From positions 1 through 64,000 of the forward strand of contig NZ_CP048627.1 in assembly GCF_010669225.1 (NCBI RefSeq): DNA of 64,000 nucleotides. Reading direction: 5' to 3'. How positions within the stretch are numbered: the first letter of the stretch is position 1; each line of letters starts with the position of its first letter. The stretch is from Megamonas funiformis. GTDB taxonomy: Bacteria > Bacillota > Negativicutes > Selenomonadales > Selenomonadaceae. Position numbers and translations under genes: made by a program. Of this stretch, positions 36,015 to 44,446 are shown one piece after another. The notes beneath the pieces are model-generated. The model ran no database searches. It saw only the letters and a list, made by a program, of their open reading frames with translations, and was not told where the DNA came from.

Positions 36015-36823
36015 TGGCTGAAGCAAAATTTGGTAAAATGGGTGCACAATTAAAACATGGTTATAATAGTGCGACTATTTGTGAAAGCAATATGATGATG
36101 GACATTGGTATTCAAGTTATGAGTGCTGGTGAAAAACTTACTTTTAACGAACAAGCAAAAGAAGTTGCCTATGTAATTTTAACTGGTGAAGTAAAAATAT
36201 CTTGGGAAAATAATACAGAAGTAATGAAACGTACTTCTTTATTTGATGAAAATCCTACTTGTTTGCATGTACCATTAGCTACAGAAGTTACTATAGAAGC
36301 TGTAGTAGATTCTGAGGTTTTAATCCAAAAAACAGAAAACGATACAAAATTTGCTCCTAAATTCTATTATCCAGAAGATGTACAAGCTGATGTCTTCGGT
36401 GGAGGTGTATGGAGCGGTACAGCAACAAGAACTGTTCGTACAATTTTTGATTATGAAAATGCGCCATATTCTAATATGGTAAATGGTGAAGTTATCAATA
36501 GCCCAGGTCGTTGGTCTAGTTATATACCACATTTTCATCCACAGCCAGAAGTATATGTATATAAATTTGACCGTCCACAAGGTTTTGGTGCAGCTTTTAT
36601 TGGTGAAGATACCTTCCGTACAGAAACTAATGCATATGTAGCAATTCCTGGTGGTGATATACATCCACAGGTAACAGCTCCAGGTTATGCTATGTGGTAT
36701 AGCTGGATGATAAGACATCTTCCAGATGATCCTTGGGCCAAAACTCGTATTGTATGTGAAGAACATGCTTGGCTTGAAGAAGATGGAGCAGAAGCAAAAA
36801 TTTGGGATCCTCTAAAGAAATAA
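36014..36823 (+). CDS. iolB: 5-deoxy-glucuronate isomerase
   Basis: Cupin-fold isomerase converting 5-deoxy-D-glucuronate to 2-deoxy-5-keto-D-gluconate, the step between IolD and IolC. The 269 residues show the duplicated cupin, with SSYIPHFHPQPEVYVYKFDRP near 173-193 supplying metal ligands (HxHxxxE type), and YSWMIRHLPDDPW near 230-242. The ATG at 36014 lies in the TAATG overlap with iolC. An earlier in-frame TTG within iolC is not needed. A terminator follows, separating iolD. Confidence 0.94.
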   Translation: MAEAKFGKMGAQLKHGYNSATICESNMMMDIGIQVMSAGEKLTFNEQAKEVAYVILTGEVKISWENNTEVMKRTSLFDENPTCLHVPLATEVTIEAVVDSEVLIQKTENDTKFAPKFYYPEDVQADVFGGGVWSGTATRTVRTIFDYENAPYSNMVNGEVINSPGRWSSYIPHFHPQPEVYVYKFDRPQGFGAAFIGEDTFRTETNAYVAIPGGDIHPQVTAPGYAMWYSWMIRHLPDDPWAKTRIVCEEHAWLEEDGAEAKIWDPLKK

Positions 36824-36847
36824 AATAAATTAAAAATAGAAAAATGG

Positions 36848-36888
36848 AAAAGCTATAATTTTGAATTATCAAGATTATAGCTTTTTTG
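36848..36888 (+). terminator. Terminator after iolB
   Basis: Stem AAAGCTATAAT (36849-36859) with ATTATAGCTTT (around 36874-36884), an inner TTGA/TCAA pair and a T tract. It separates iolB from iolD. Confidence 0.88.
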
Positions 36889-36889
36889 T

Positions 36890-37101
36890 TTTTAAAAATG
36901 TTTAAAAATATAAAATATTATTAAAAAGATAATATAAACCTATTTTTTAGTTAATATTATATCTATAGTATTCTTTTATTATATGCTATAGTATTAATTG
37001 TAAAGGCAAGGTAGAAAACGAAATTTTATGTACATAAAGATAAATATTGCCCGTAGAAGCAAAATAGATATTGCAATCGGAAAAGAAAGGATTAGATAAT
37101 A
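36890..37101 (+). promoter_or_regulatory. iolD upstream region with short repeats
   Basis: This 212-bp AT-rich gap holds the direct repeat CTATAGTATT at 36963-36972 and 36986-36995. A GGCAAGG...TTGCCCG pair (about 37003-37052) could fold in the leader, and two ATATTGC copies lie near 37044 and 37068. The terminator upstream implies that iolD has its own promoter here, but I cannot fix a -35/-10 pair with confidence. Confidence 0.4.
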
Positions 37102-39048
37102 ATGGCAAATACAGTTCGTCTTACAGTAGCACAAGCTTTAGTAAAATTTTTAAATAATCAATACATCGAATTTGATGGTAAACAAAATAAAATGTTTAAA
37201 GGTATCTTCACTATTTTTGGTCATGGTAATGTTGTTGGTCTTGGTGAAGCTTTAGAAAATGATCCAGGTGATTTAATTGTACATCAAGGTCGTAATGAAC
37301 AAGGTATGGCTCATGCAGCAATGGGTTATGCAAAACAAAAAAGAAGAAAACAAATTTATGCATGTACTTCTTCTGTAGGACCTGGTGCAGCAAATATGGT
37401 AACAGCAGCAGCAACTGCAACTGCTAACTGCATACCAGTATTATTTTTACCTGGTGATGTATATGCAACTCGTCAGCCAGATCCAGTTCTTCAACAAATG
37501 GAACAACCACATGATTTATCTATTAGTACAAATGATGCTTTTCGTGCTGTATCTAAATATTGGGATAGAATTACTCGTCCTGAACAGTTGATGAGTGCAT
37601 GTATCAATGCAATGCGTGTATTGACTGATCCAGCTGATACTGGTGCAGTAACAATTGCACTTCCTCAAGATGTTGAAGGTGAAGCATATGATTATCCAGA
37701 ATACTTCTTCCAGAAACGTGTTCATCGCATTGACCGCCGTCCTGCAACAAAAGCTATGGTTGAAGATGCAATTAAATTAATCACTGCTAAGAAAAAACCA
37801 ATGCTCATTTGTGGTGGTGGTGTAAAATATTCTGAAGCTTGGGATACATTTAGAGAATTTGCTCATAAATATAATATTCCATTTGGCGAAACACAAGCAG
37901 GTAAAGGGGTTATCGTTTGGGATGATCCAATGAATTTAAATGGTCTTGGTGAAACAGGTTGTATAGCTGCTAATGAAATTGCTAAAGAAGCTGACCTTGT
38001 AATTGGTGTTGGTACTAGATATACAGACTTTACGACATCTTCTAAATGGATTTTCCAAAATCCAGAAGTTTCTTTCTTAAATATCAATGTTTCTGAATTC
38101 CATGCATATAAATTAGATGGTGTACAGGTTGTAGCTGATGCTAAAGTAGCACTTGAAGCTATTGATGCTGAACTTGAAAAAACTGGCTGGAAATCTTCTT
38201 ATACTACAGAAATTGCTGCTGCTAAAGCAAAATATGTAGCAGAAACTGATCGTTTATACAACTTAGAATATACAGGTAAAGATTTTGTTCCAGAAATTGA
38301 TGATGCTTTAGATACAGATAAAGTATATGAAGAATTCCACAATATTACAGGTTCCTATCTAACTCAAAGCCGTGCATTTGGTATTATTAATCAATTTGTT
38401 GCTAAAAATGGTGGCGTTGTAGTAGGTGCATCTGGTTCTTTACCAGGAGATTTACAAAGAGGTTGGCGTGTATATAACCCTAATACTTACCATGTTGAAT
38501 ATGGTTTCTCTTGTATGGGTTATGAAGTAAATGCTTCTTTAGGTGTAAAAATGGCTGAACCTGATAAAGAAGTATATACTATGGTTGGCGATGGTGCATA
38601 CATGATGCTTCATTCTGAACTTCCTACGTCTATTCAAGAACATAAAAAGATTAATGTTATGTTATTTGACAATATGACATTTGGTTGTATTAATAATCTT
38701 GAAATTGAACATGGTATGGGTAGCTTTGGTACAGAATTCCGTTTCAGAAATGAAAAAACTGGTAAATTAGATGGTGGCTTTGTACCAGTAGATTTTGCGA
38801 TGAATGCAGCTTCTTATGGTTGCAAAACTTATAAAGCAACAACTGTAGAAGAATTAAAAGCAGCTTTAGAAGATGCTGAAAAACAAACAGTATCTACATT
38901 AATAGATATCAAAGTATTACCAAAAACAATGCTTCATGGTTATGGTCATTGGTGGCGTGTAGGTCAGCCTCAAGTTTCTAAGAGTGAAACTGTTCGTAAG
39001 GCATATGAAGCACTTAAAGTAGAACTTGCAAAAGCTAGACAATATTAA
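37102..39048 (+). CDS. iolD: 3D-(3,5/4)-trihydroxycyclohexane-1,2-dione hydrolase
   Basis: Thiamine-diphosphate enzyme that opens the inositol-derived ring to 5-deoxy-glucuronate. The 648 residues follow the ThDP family order: N-terminal pyrimidine-binding domain with [13 protein letters not shown] and the catalytic Glu in [13 protein letters not shown] near 54-66, central domain with [12 protein letters not shown] near 234-245, and C-terminal cofactor domain with [14 protein letters not shown] near 494-507 and a following NN. It is separated from iolJCB by a terminator but lies on the same strand. Confidence 0.95.
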   Translation: MANTVRLTVAQALVKFLNNQYIEFDGKQNKMFKGIFTIFGHGNVVGLGEALENDPGDLIVHQGRNEQGMAHAAMGYAKQKRRKQIYACTSSVGPGAANMVTAAATATANCIPVLFLPGDVYATRQPDPVLQQMEQPHDLSISTNDAFRAVSKYWDRITRPEQLMSACINAMRVLTDPADTGAVTIALPQDVEGEAYDYPEYFFQKRVHRIDRRPATKAMVEDAIKLITAKKKPMLICGGGVKYSEAWDTFREFAHKYNIPFGETQAGKGVIVWDDPMNLNGLGETGCIAANEIAKEADLVIGVGTRYTDFTTSSKWIFQNPEVSFLNINVSEFHAYKLDGVQVVADAKVALEAIDAELEKTGWKSSYTTEIAAAKAKYVAETDRLYNLEYTGKDFVPEIDDALDTDKVYEEFHNITGSYLTQSRAFGIINQFVAKNGGVVVGASGSLPGDLQRGWRVYNPNTYHVEYGFSCMGYEVNASLGVKMAEPDKEVYTMVGDGAYMMLHSELPTSIQEHKKINVMLFDNMTFGCINNLEIEHGMGSFGTEFRFRNEKTGKLDGGFVPVDFAMNAASYGCKTYKATTVEELKAALEDAEKQTVSTLIDIKVLPKTMLHGYGHWWRVGQPQVSKSETVRKAYEALKVELAKARQY

Positions 39049-39067
39049 TTGAAATATTAAAATGAAT

Positions 39068-39095
39068 AAAAGTCCCATAATTTTATGGGACTTTT
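39068..39095 (+). terminator. Terminator after iolD
   Basis: Perfect 13-bp stem AAAAGTCCCATAA (39068-39080) with its complement (39083-39095) and a T tract. It precedes the start I place for the next gene. Confidence 0.92.
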
Positions 39096-39124
39096 TTAGT
39101 ATGATTTATTGGAGTGTAATAAAA

Positions 39125-39748
39125 ATGAAAGTAGTAGCATTTAATGGTAGCCCTAGAAAAGGCGGTAATTGTGAACAAGCGTTAAATTTTATGGGAGAAG
39201 TATTTAATAACAATGGTATAGATTTTGAAATTGTACAAGTTGGTAATAAAATGATAAGAGGATGTTTAGCTTGTTATCATTGTTTACAGACTGGCAGTAG
39301 TTATTGTGTGCAAAAAGATGATGTTAATGAATGGATTGATAAAATGCTAGAAGCTGATGGTATAATCTTAGCATCTCCAGTTTATTATGGTGGTATATCA
39401 GGTACAATGAAATGCTTTTTAGATCGAGCTTTTTTAGCTGCTGGTCATAAACTTCATCATAAAGTAGGAGCATCTATAGTAACTGCTCGTCGTTCTGGAG
39501 CATTAGAAACATTTCAGCAATTAAATGCTTATCTTAATACCATGGAAATGATAATGCCAACAGCAGATTATTGGAATAATCTTCATGGATTAGATGTAGG
39601 AGAAATAAATCAAGATATTGAAGGCATTGAAGTTGTACAAAAATTAGCTCGTAATATGGCTTGGATAATGAAAGTAATAGAAGCAAGTAAAGACAAGATT
39701 GATCCACCAGAAACAAAACCACGTACTATGACTAATTTTATACGTTAG
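39125..39748 (+). CDS. Flavodoxin-family NAD(P)H-dependent oxidoreductase
   Basis: FMN-binding flavodoxin-fold protein of 207 residues. The phosphate loop is FNGSPRKGGNCEQAL (5-19) and the flavin site SPVYYGGISGTMKCFLDRAF near 79-98. Two Cys-containing stretches (CLACYHC, then SYCVQKDD) at about 46-63 resemble iron-sulfur flavoproteins and related reductases. The ATG at 39125 has GGAG about 10 bp upstream. Starting earlier would place the start inside the iolD terminator. The physiological substrate is unknown. Confidence 0.85.
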   Translation: MKVVAFNGSPRKGGNCEQALNFMGEVFNNNGIDFEIVQVGNKMIRGCLACYHCLQTGSSYCVQKDDVNEWIDKMLEADGIILASPVYYGGISGTMKCFLDRAFLAAGHKLHHKVGASIVTARRSGALETFQQLNAYLNTMEMIMPTADYWNNLHGLDVGEINQDIEGIEVVQKLARNMAWIMKVIEASKDKIDPPETKPRTMTNFIR

Positions 39749-39754
39749 AAATAA

Positions 39755-39786
39755 AAAAGAGTCTTGTTATCAAGGCTCTTTTTTTG
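39755..39786 (+). terminator. Terminator after flavodoxin-type gene
   Basis: Stem AAAAGAGTCTTG (39755-39766) with CAAGGCTCTTTT (39771-39782), one mismatch, then a T tract. Confidence 0.9.
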
Positions 39787-39833
39787 CTAAACTAGAGAAA
39801 AGAATAAATATGTATTTTGAGGAGTAAAGTTGT

Positions 39834-41129
39834 ATGACAAAAACAGCAAGACAATTACAAGAAGAAGGATTATTATACGATGTTTTTGAACAAGAATTAA
39901 CTGATATAAAAGATAGAACATATGGTTTAGTCAGTGAATTGAGTAGAGTTAGTCATTTTGATACGGAATATGTAATGTCTTTAGTAAGAAAAATAGTAGC
40001 GAAAATAGGTCAAGATAGCTATATTGTGCCACCATTTCGTTGTGATTATGGTGACCATGTATTTATTGGCAATAACACATATATAAATTACAATTGTTGC
40101 TTTTTAGACTCAGCAAAAGTTACGATTGGCGATTATGTGTATATGGGGCCAAATTGTAATATTTTCACACCATGTCATCCTATTCATTATGAACTACGTA
40201 AGGAAAAAGTAACTGAATACGCACTTCCTGTAACAGTAGGTTCACATAGCTGGATTGGTGGAGATGTAGTCATCACTCCAGGTGTTACTATTGGTGAAAA
40301 TTGCGTCATTGGTGCAGGTTCTGTAGTAACAAAAGATATTCCAGATAATTCAATTGCTGTAGGTAATCCTTGTAAAGTAATTAGACAGGTAAATGATAAA
40401 GACAGAGAATATATAAATAGTTTGATTTTGGATGATGAAACAAAAGATAGCAAATATAAACAAGAAAATGGTTATGTTTATAGTGCCAAAGATGAAGCTA
40501 TTTTTAATATAGTGAAAGATACAGTTCATTATGTAGAGATTTTAAATAAATTATCTAATAGTGAAATTCAGCGTCGTAGAGATTTCTTAAGAACTTTTGT
40601 GGCAAAATTAGATGAAGGTGCTATGATTAATAGTCCATTTTATATGGAATTTGCAAATCATTTAGAAATGGGTGTAAATAGCTTTATCAATTATGACTGT
40701 ATCATGCTTAATAATGCGATGGTAAAATTGGGTGATAATGTATTAGTTGGGCCAAAAGTAAGTTTCTATACAGCTATACATCCAATTGACGCTAAACAAC
40801 GTGAACAATGGCTTGTATATGCTAAGCCAATAACTGTTGAAGATAATGTATGGATTGGTGGTTCAGCTACTATTTTAGGTGGCGTAACTATTGGTAAAAA
40901 TGCCATTGTAGGTGCTGGTGCAGTAGTAACAAAAGACGTTGAGCCAAATACAATAGTAGTGGGTAATCCTGCTAGAGTTTTGCGTAAAATCACAGCAGAA
41001 GATAGTAAGAAATATCAAGAAGAATTAGCAAAACAAAAAGATGTAAATAAAAGTGAATTTGATTATTGTAAGCCGCACACTTGTGATTTTAATCATGAGT
41101 TAGGCAAACAAAATAGTCAGCGTATATAG
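39834..41129 (+). CDS. Tandem-domain maltose/galactoside-type O-acetyltransferase
   Basis: The 431 residues contain two complete left-handed beta-helix acetyltransferase domains of the Maa/LacA type. Domain 1 (1-190) has IVPPFRCDYGDHVFIGNNTY, HPIHYE with the catalytic-position His, and GNPCKVI. Domain 2 (about 215-395) has INSPFYMEF, HPIDAKQRE with its His, and GNPARVLRK. Ordinary members are about 185 residues with one domain, so this is a fusion or internal duplication. A related third gene begins 4 bp downstream but is interrupted by the IStron. Acetyl-CoA is the usual donor. The acceptor sugar is unknown. Confidence 0.88.
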   Translation: MTKTARQLQEEGLLYDVFEQELTDIKDRTYGLVSELSRVSHFDTEYVMSLVRKIVAKIGQDSYIVPPFRCDYGDHVFIGNNTYINYNCCFLDSAKVTIGDYVYMGPNCNIFTPCHPIHYELRKEKVTEYALPVTVGSHSWIGGDVVITPGVTIGENCVIGAGSVVTKDIPDNSIAVGNPCKVIRQVNDKDREYINSLILDDETKDSKYKQENGYVYSAKDEAIFNIVKDTVHYVEILNKLSNSEIQRRRDFLRTFVAKLDEGAMINSPFYMEFANHLEMGVNSFINYDCIMLNNAMVKLGDNVLVGPKVSFYTAIHPIDAKQREQWLVYAKPITVEDNVWIGGSATILGGVTIGKNAIVGAGAVVTKDVEPNTIVVGNPARVLRKITAEDSKKYQEELAKQKDVNKSEFDYCKPHTCDFNHELGKQNSQRI

Positions 41130-41133
41130 AAAT

Positions 41134-41166
41134 ATGTACGTAGAGATAGACAAAGAGCTATCCAAT
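41134..41166 (+). other. Putative 5' exon of interrupted acetyltransferase gene
   Basis: From ATG 41134 the frame reads MYVEIDKELSN and then stops a few codons later (TGA at 41173-41175) inside the mobile element. If joined to the coding sequence resuming at 42903 it reads MYVEIDKELSN-KMMAGQWYNAMD, a good Maa-type N-terminus. The exact splice point is uncertain by several bases. No clear ribosome site precedes this ATG, but it is 4 bp after the previous stop. Confidence 0.55.
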
Positions 41167-41460
41167 ACTGTTTGAATTGCTGGAAAACCCTAAAGATATT
41201 TGAACTACAACGTAAACATGAAATAAAGTTAAGCGTGAATGTGGCGAAAGCAGAAAAAATCAGATATATAGCATAAGGTTAAATCCTAAGTGCTGAAAAA
41301 TGGATAATCAGCAGCGAAGCTCCGAAAAGGAGAACGTTCAACGACTATTCCTCTTGAGGGAAGTACTCAGTAAGCGATTGACTGAGGAAGTGGACAGACT
41401 CTAACAGGTAAAGCTGAGGGATAAGATATAGTCTGTGCCGTTATGAAAGTAACGGAAGTT
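41160..41460 (+). ncRNA. Group I intron ribozyme of the IStron
   Basis: The catalytic core elements occur in order. P: GAATTGCTGGAAAACCC near 41174-41190. Q: AATCAGCAGCGAAGCT from 41306. R: GTTCAACGACTA (41336-41347). S: AAGATATAGTC (41423-41433). P and Q pair as GCTG/CAGC (P4). R and S pair as GACTA/TAGTC (P7). P8 (TTCCTC/AGGGAA), a P7.1-like CTCAGT/ACTGAG stem and a P9 stem CCGTT/AACGG (about 41439-41457) are visible. No homing endonuclease lies within the core. Confidence 0.87.
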
Positions 41461-41687
41461 CATAAGAGAACTGTATAGAAAGTAGCGTTTCTATATGAAC
41501 GAGACCTCATAATACGACTAAAGTAAAACCTAGAGTTCTTGTATATGTTATTTAAAATATATAAACACTTGTTATATTACTATAGATATGTCATGATTAT
41601 ATTGAGTGACAGTATGAAAGTAATTCATGGTAGAGGATATAAATTATAGAATATATCTAAAATCAGAAGAAAGAGTAAGTGTTTATT

Positions 41688-42797
41688 ATGGAAAAAGCTT
41701 ATAAATTTAGGATATACCCTAACAAAACACAAGAGTGTTTACTTCAAAAAACTTTTGGCTGTGTACGTTTTATATATAATCACTTTTTAGATAAAAGAAT
41801 TAAAGCATATGAACAAAATAAGAAGACTATAAGTTATAACGAATGTTCAAAAGAGCTTACTCAATTAAAAAAAGAAAAAAAGTGGCTCAAAGAACCAGAT
41901 AAATCCTCTTTACAAAATGCTTTAAAGAATTTAGATACAGCTTATAAAAACTTTTTTAATAGACAAAAAGCAGGCTTTCCTAAATTCAAATCTAAAAAGA
42001 ATCGGTATAAATCGTACAAAACAAATATGACAAATAACAACATTGTATTTTTAGAAAATAAAATAAAACTACCTAAAATAGGCAAGATTAAAACAAGAGA
42101 TAAATATCGCCAAATAGAAGGTAGAATTTTAAGTGCGACAGTATCACAAACTCCTAGTGGAAAATATTACGTTGCACTATGTTGTACAGACCTGCCTCAA
42201 CCTGAACTCATCAAAACGAATAAATATGTTGGCTTAGATTTAGGGATAAAAGATTTTGTCATAACCTCAGATGCAGTAAAATATAGCAATCCTAAATACT
42301 TGCAAAAATCACTGACTAGATTAGCTAAACTCCAAAGAGAGCTTTCTCGAAAAACAAAAGGAAGCTCAAATTGGGAAAAGGCTAGAGTAAAAGTGGCTAA
42401 ATTGCATGATAGAATTGCCAATCAAAGACATAATTTACTACATCAAGTAACATGTCAACTTATCAGAAATTACGATGTAATCTGTCTTGAAGATTTACAA
42501 GTTGAAAACATGATGAAAAATCATAAATTAGCAAGAAATATAGCTGATGTTAGTTGGTCAGAGTTTATGAGACAACTAACATATAAAGCAAAATGGTTTG
42601 GCAGGGTTATTGTCAAAATAGACAAATTTTATCCTTCAAGCCAATTATGTCATATTTGTGGGTATAAAAATATTGAAGTAAAAAACTTAAATGTTAGAAA
42701 ATGGAATTGTCCTAAATGTAAAACACATCACGATAGGGATGTAAATGCAGCTATAAATATTAGAAATGAAGGATTAAGAATATTAAACATAGCATAA
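41688..42797 (+). CDS. tnpB: TnpB RNA-guided nuclease of IS605-type element
   Basis: Compact RNA-guided DNA nuclease encoded by IS200/IS605 elements and ancestral to Cas12. The 369 residues start [15 protein letters not shown]. The RuvC triad is intact: Asp184 (GLDLGIKD), Glu268 (ICLEDLQ) and Asp351 (HDRDVNAAI). A zinc ribbon uses Cys321, Cys324, Cys341 and Cys344. The ATG at 41688 is preferred over an in-frame GTG 9 bp earlier. The gene lies between the group I intron and the omega-RNA region. It should cut DNA matching the sequence just beyond the right end and so help retain the element. Confidence 0.95.
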   Translation: MEKAYKFRIYPNKTQECLLQKTFGCVRFIYNHFLDKRIKAYEQNKKTISYNECSKELTQLKKEKKWLKEPDKSSLQNALKNLDTAYKNFFNRQKAGFPKFKSKKNRYKSYKTNMTNNNIVFLENKIKLPKIGKIKTRDKYRQIEGRILSATVSQTPSGKYYVALCCTDLPQPELIKTNKYVGLDLGIKDFVITSDAVKYSNPKYLQKSLTRLAKLQRELSRKTKGSSNWEKARVKVAKLHDRIANQRHNLLHQVTCQLIRNYDVICLEDLQVENMMKNHKLARNIADVSWSEFMRQLTYKAKWFGRVIVKIDKFYPSSQLCHICGYKNIEVKNLNVRKWNCPKCKTHHDRDVNAAINIRNEGLRILNIA

Positions 42798-42902
42798 ATA
42801 ACATATACAAGAACCGTAGGAACTATGGGGATAGCTCGGAGATACTGTATTCGTTAGAATACTTGACCGAGAATTCTGCGACTTTAGTCGTGGGAGGTTC
42901 AG
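42700..42902 (+). ncRNA. Omega-RNA (TnpB guide RNA) scaffold and right end
   Basis: After the tnpB stop the right end folds into CTCGG...CCGAG enclosing GTATTC/GAATAC (about 42835-42872), then a CGACT/AGTCG hairpin (near 42880-42890), then GGGAGGTTCA. This short terminal hairpin motif is characteristic of TnpB-associated RNAs. The guide would be host sequence from about 42903 on. The 5' limit inside tnpB is estimated. Confidence 0.75.
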
Positions 42903-42905
42903 AAG

Positions 42906-43475
42906 ATGATGGCTGGTCAATGGTATAATGCAATGGATTATTCTATGTTGAAAATGCGTCAAGAAAATAATAAAAAGACAGAAGCATATAGCAGAATAAC
43001 TATAAATACTTTGTCTTATAAAGATAGAATAGCAAAAGCTATTGTTAAAGAATTTGGTGAAAATGCTAATATCATACCACCGTTTACTTGTGATTATGGT
43101 TGTAATGTAAAAGTAGGAAATAATACAGTTATTAATCATAGTGGTGTATTTTTGGATACGAATGAAATCAATATTGGTAAACATGCTTTAATTGGGCCAA
43201 AATCTGGGCTTTATGGAGCTATACATCCTTTTGATGTAGAAGCTAGAAATGAAGGCATTGAAAAAGCAAAGACAATTAATATCGGTGATGGTGCTTGGCT
43301 TGGTGGTAAAGTAACAGTAGTACCAGGTGTAAGCATTGGTAAACATTCAGTGATTGGTGCAGGTTCAGTAGTAACAAAAGATATACCAGATGATGTAGTA
43401 GCAGTAGGTAATCCTTGTCGAGTGATTAGAAAAATTACAGAAGATGACAAAATAAATCCAATTCGCAAAAAATAA
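42906..43475 (+). CDS. Maa-type O-acetyltransferase, interrupted by IStron (3' part)
   Basis: Hexapeptide-repeat acetyltransferase of 189 residues as it stands. It has MAGQWYNAMD at the N-terminus (the Maa capping domain usually begins about 10 residues earlier), IIPPFTCDYG near 58-67, GAIHPFDVEARNEG with the catalytic-position His near 101-114, and GNPCRVIRK near the end. ATG 42906 has GGGAGG 8 bp upstream, but that site belongs to the IStron right end. The true N-terminus is probably supplied by the exon at 41134 after intron splicing. Without splicing, a shortened protein could still be made. It is related to both domains of the preceding gene. Confidence 0.85.
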   Translation: MMAGQWYNAMDYSMLKMRQENNKKTEAYSRITINTLSYKDRIAKAIVKEFGENANIIPPFTCDYGCNVKVGNNTVINHSGVFLDTNEINIGKHALIGPKSGLYGAIHPFDVEARNEGIEKAKTINIGDGAWLGGKVTVVPGVSIGKHSVIGAGSVVTKDIPDDVVAVGNPCRVIRKITEDDKINPIRKK

Positions 43476-43486
43476 ATAGATAATGA

Positions 43487-43521
43487 AAAAGCCTTAAGAA
43501 TTTTTTTCTTAAGGCTTTTAA
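43487..43521. terminator. Terminator between acetyltransferase and EamA gene
   Basis: Stem AAAAGCCTTAAGAA (from 43488) pairs with TTCTTAAGGCTTTT (to 43520), serving both convergent genes. Confidence 0.9.
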
Positions 43522-43522
43522 A

Positions 43523-43538
43523 TGTTTCACGTGAAACA
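43523..43538. promoter_or_regulatory. parS centromere site 3
   Basis: Perfect TGTTTCACGTGAAACA; its right half overlaps the 3' end of the EamA transporter gene. Confidence 0.95.
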
Positions 43539-44423
43539 TTTGATGATTTTTTGACTATGAGTTGTTATATATACTCCTAAAAAAATAAATAAGGCGCCAG
43601 ATAATTGAATATAACCAATATCTTCTTTAAGAAAAATAGCACCACAGATCATGCCAAAAATAGGAGTTAAGTTAGAAAAAATAGCTGCTATACTAGGACC
43701 AGCATTTTTTACACCGATGTTCCAAAATAACATCGAGCCAACACCGCCACATATTACAACAAAAGCAAAGGACATATATCCTAAACTATCTAGTGGTGTG
43801 TAATATAACTGTCCAGAGAAATAAGCATAGATTGCTACTTCAATAGCACCGATTAATCCCGACCAAGCTGTTACAGCAATAGCAGATAAATAATTCATGA
43901 TTTTTAGGCCTAAAATGGAATATAATGCCCAAACGATTTGACAAATAAAAAATAATGTATCGCCAGGATTAAAATTAAAATTTAATAATACATCTATAGA
44001 GCCTTTTGTAATTAAGAAAATGACACCAATAAAAGAAATAAAAATACCAATCCATTGGATGAAATTTAATCGTTCATGAATGAATATCATGGCAATTAAT
44101 GCTGTAATAGCAGGACCTGTAGCGGCGATTAATGTACAATTAGTGATACTAGAATATTGAAGCCCTGTAAACTGAGCTACATTATTGATGCCTATACCTG
44201 TCAGTCCCATGAGGATTAGAGGAACGATACAATGTTTAGGTGGAATAAATTTTTGTTCTTTTTTTAAATAGATAATTATGAATAAAATCGTACTTATTAA
44301 TAAATATCTAAAAGTAGTTAAAGCAGGGGGTGTCCAATTTTGTACAAGAATTTTAATACATAATGGTTGGATGCCCCAAAAGATGGTGGCAAGCGATAAT
44401 AATAAATATGTTTGTTTTAACAT
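43527..44423 (-). CDS. EamA/DMT family transporter
   Basis: Ten-helix drug/metabolite superfamily permease of 298 residues made of two EamA repeats. The first repeat contains GIQPLCIKILVQNWTPPALTTFR near 17-39, and the second ends with a typical SALFIFLGVYIT-like helix. Such proteins export amino acids, sugars or metabolites. No substrate can be assigned. The C-terminal codons overlap a parS site. It lies 23 bp after the GntP-type gene on the same strand, so they may share a transcript. Confidence 0.85.
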   Translation of the reverse strand: MLKQTYLLLSLATIFWGIQPLCIKILVQNWTPPALTTFRYLLISTILFIIIYLKKEQKFIPPKHCIVPLILMGLTGIGINNVAQFTGLQYSSITNCTLIAATGPAITALIAMIFIHERLNFIQWIGIFISFIGVIFLITKGSIDVLLNFNFNPGDTLFFICQIVWALYSILGLKIMNYLSAIAVTAWSGLIGAIEVAIYAYFSGQLYYTPLDSLGYMSFAFVVICGGVGSMLFWNIGVKNAGPSIAAIFSNLTPIFGMICGAIFLKEDIGYIQLSGALFIFLGVYITTHSQKIIKCFT

Positions 44424-44446
44424 GGAATATATACCTTAGTACTTAA

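Larger units (their letters stand above)
41158..42902 (+). mobile_element. IStron: group I intron plus IS605-type tnpB element
   Basis: A 1.7-kb insertion with three parts in order: a group I intron (about 41160-41460), a spacer, tnpB (41688-42797) and a structured right end finishing GTCGTGGGAGGTTCA near 42901. This arrangement is that of IStrons such as CdISt1 of Clostridioides, where the element splices itself out of the transcript. No Y1 transposase (tnpA) gene is present, so movement would need one in trans. Ends are approximate: left 41157-41170, right 42899-42902. Confidence 0.85.

Noticed and set aside
41134-41175. Stand-alone 13-codon peptide gene before the IStron
   Set aside because: It is too short, has no ribosome site, and is better explained as the 5' exon of the interrupted acetyltransferase.
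41460-41687. Search for a Y1 transposase (tnpA) or homing endonuclease between intron and tnpB
   Set aside because: Only AT-rich sequence without a credible coding frame was seen, so mobility would depend on functions supplied elsewhere.
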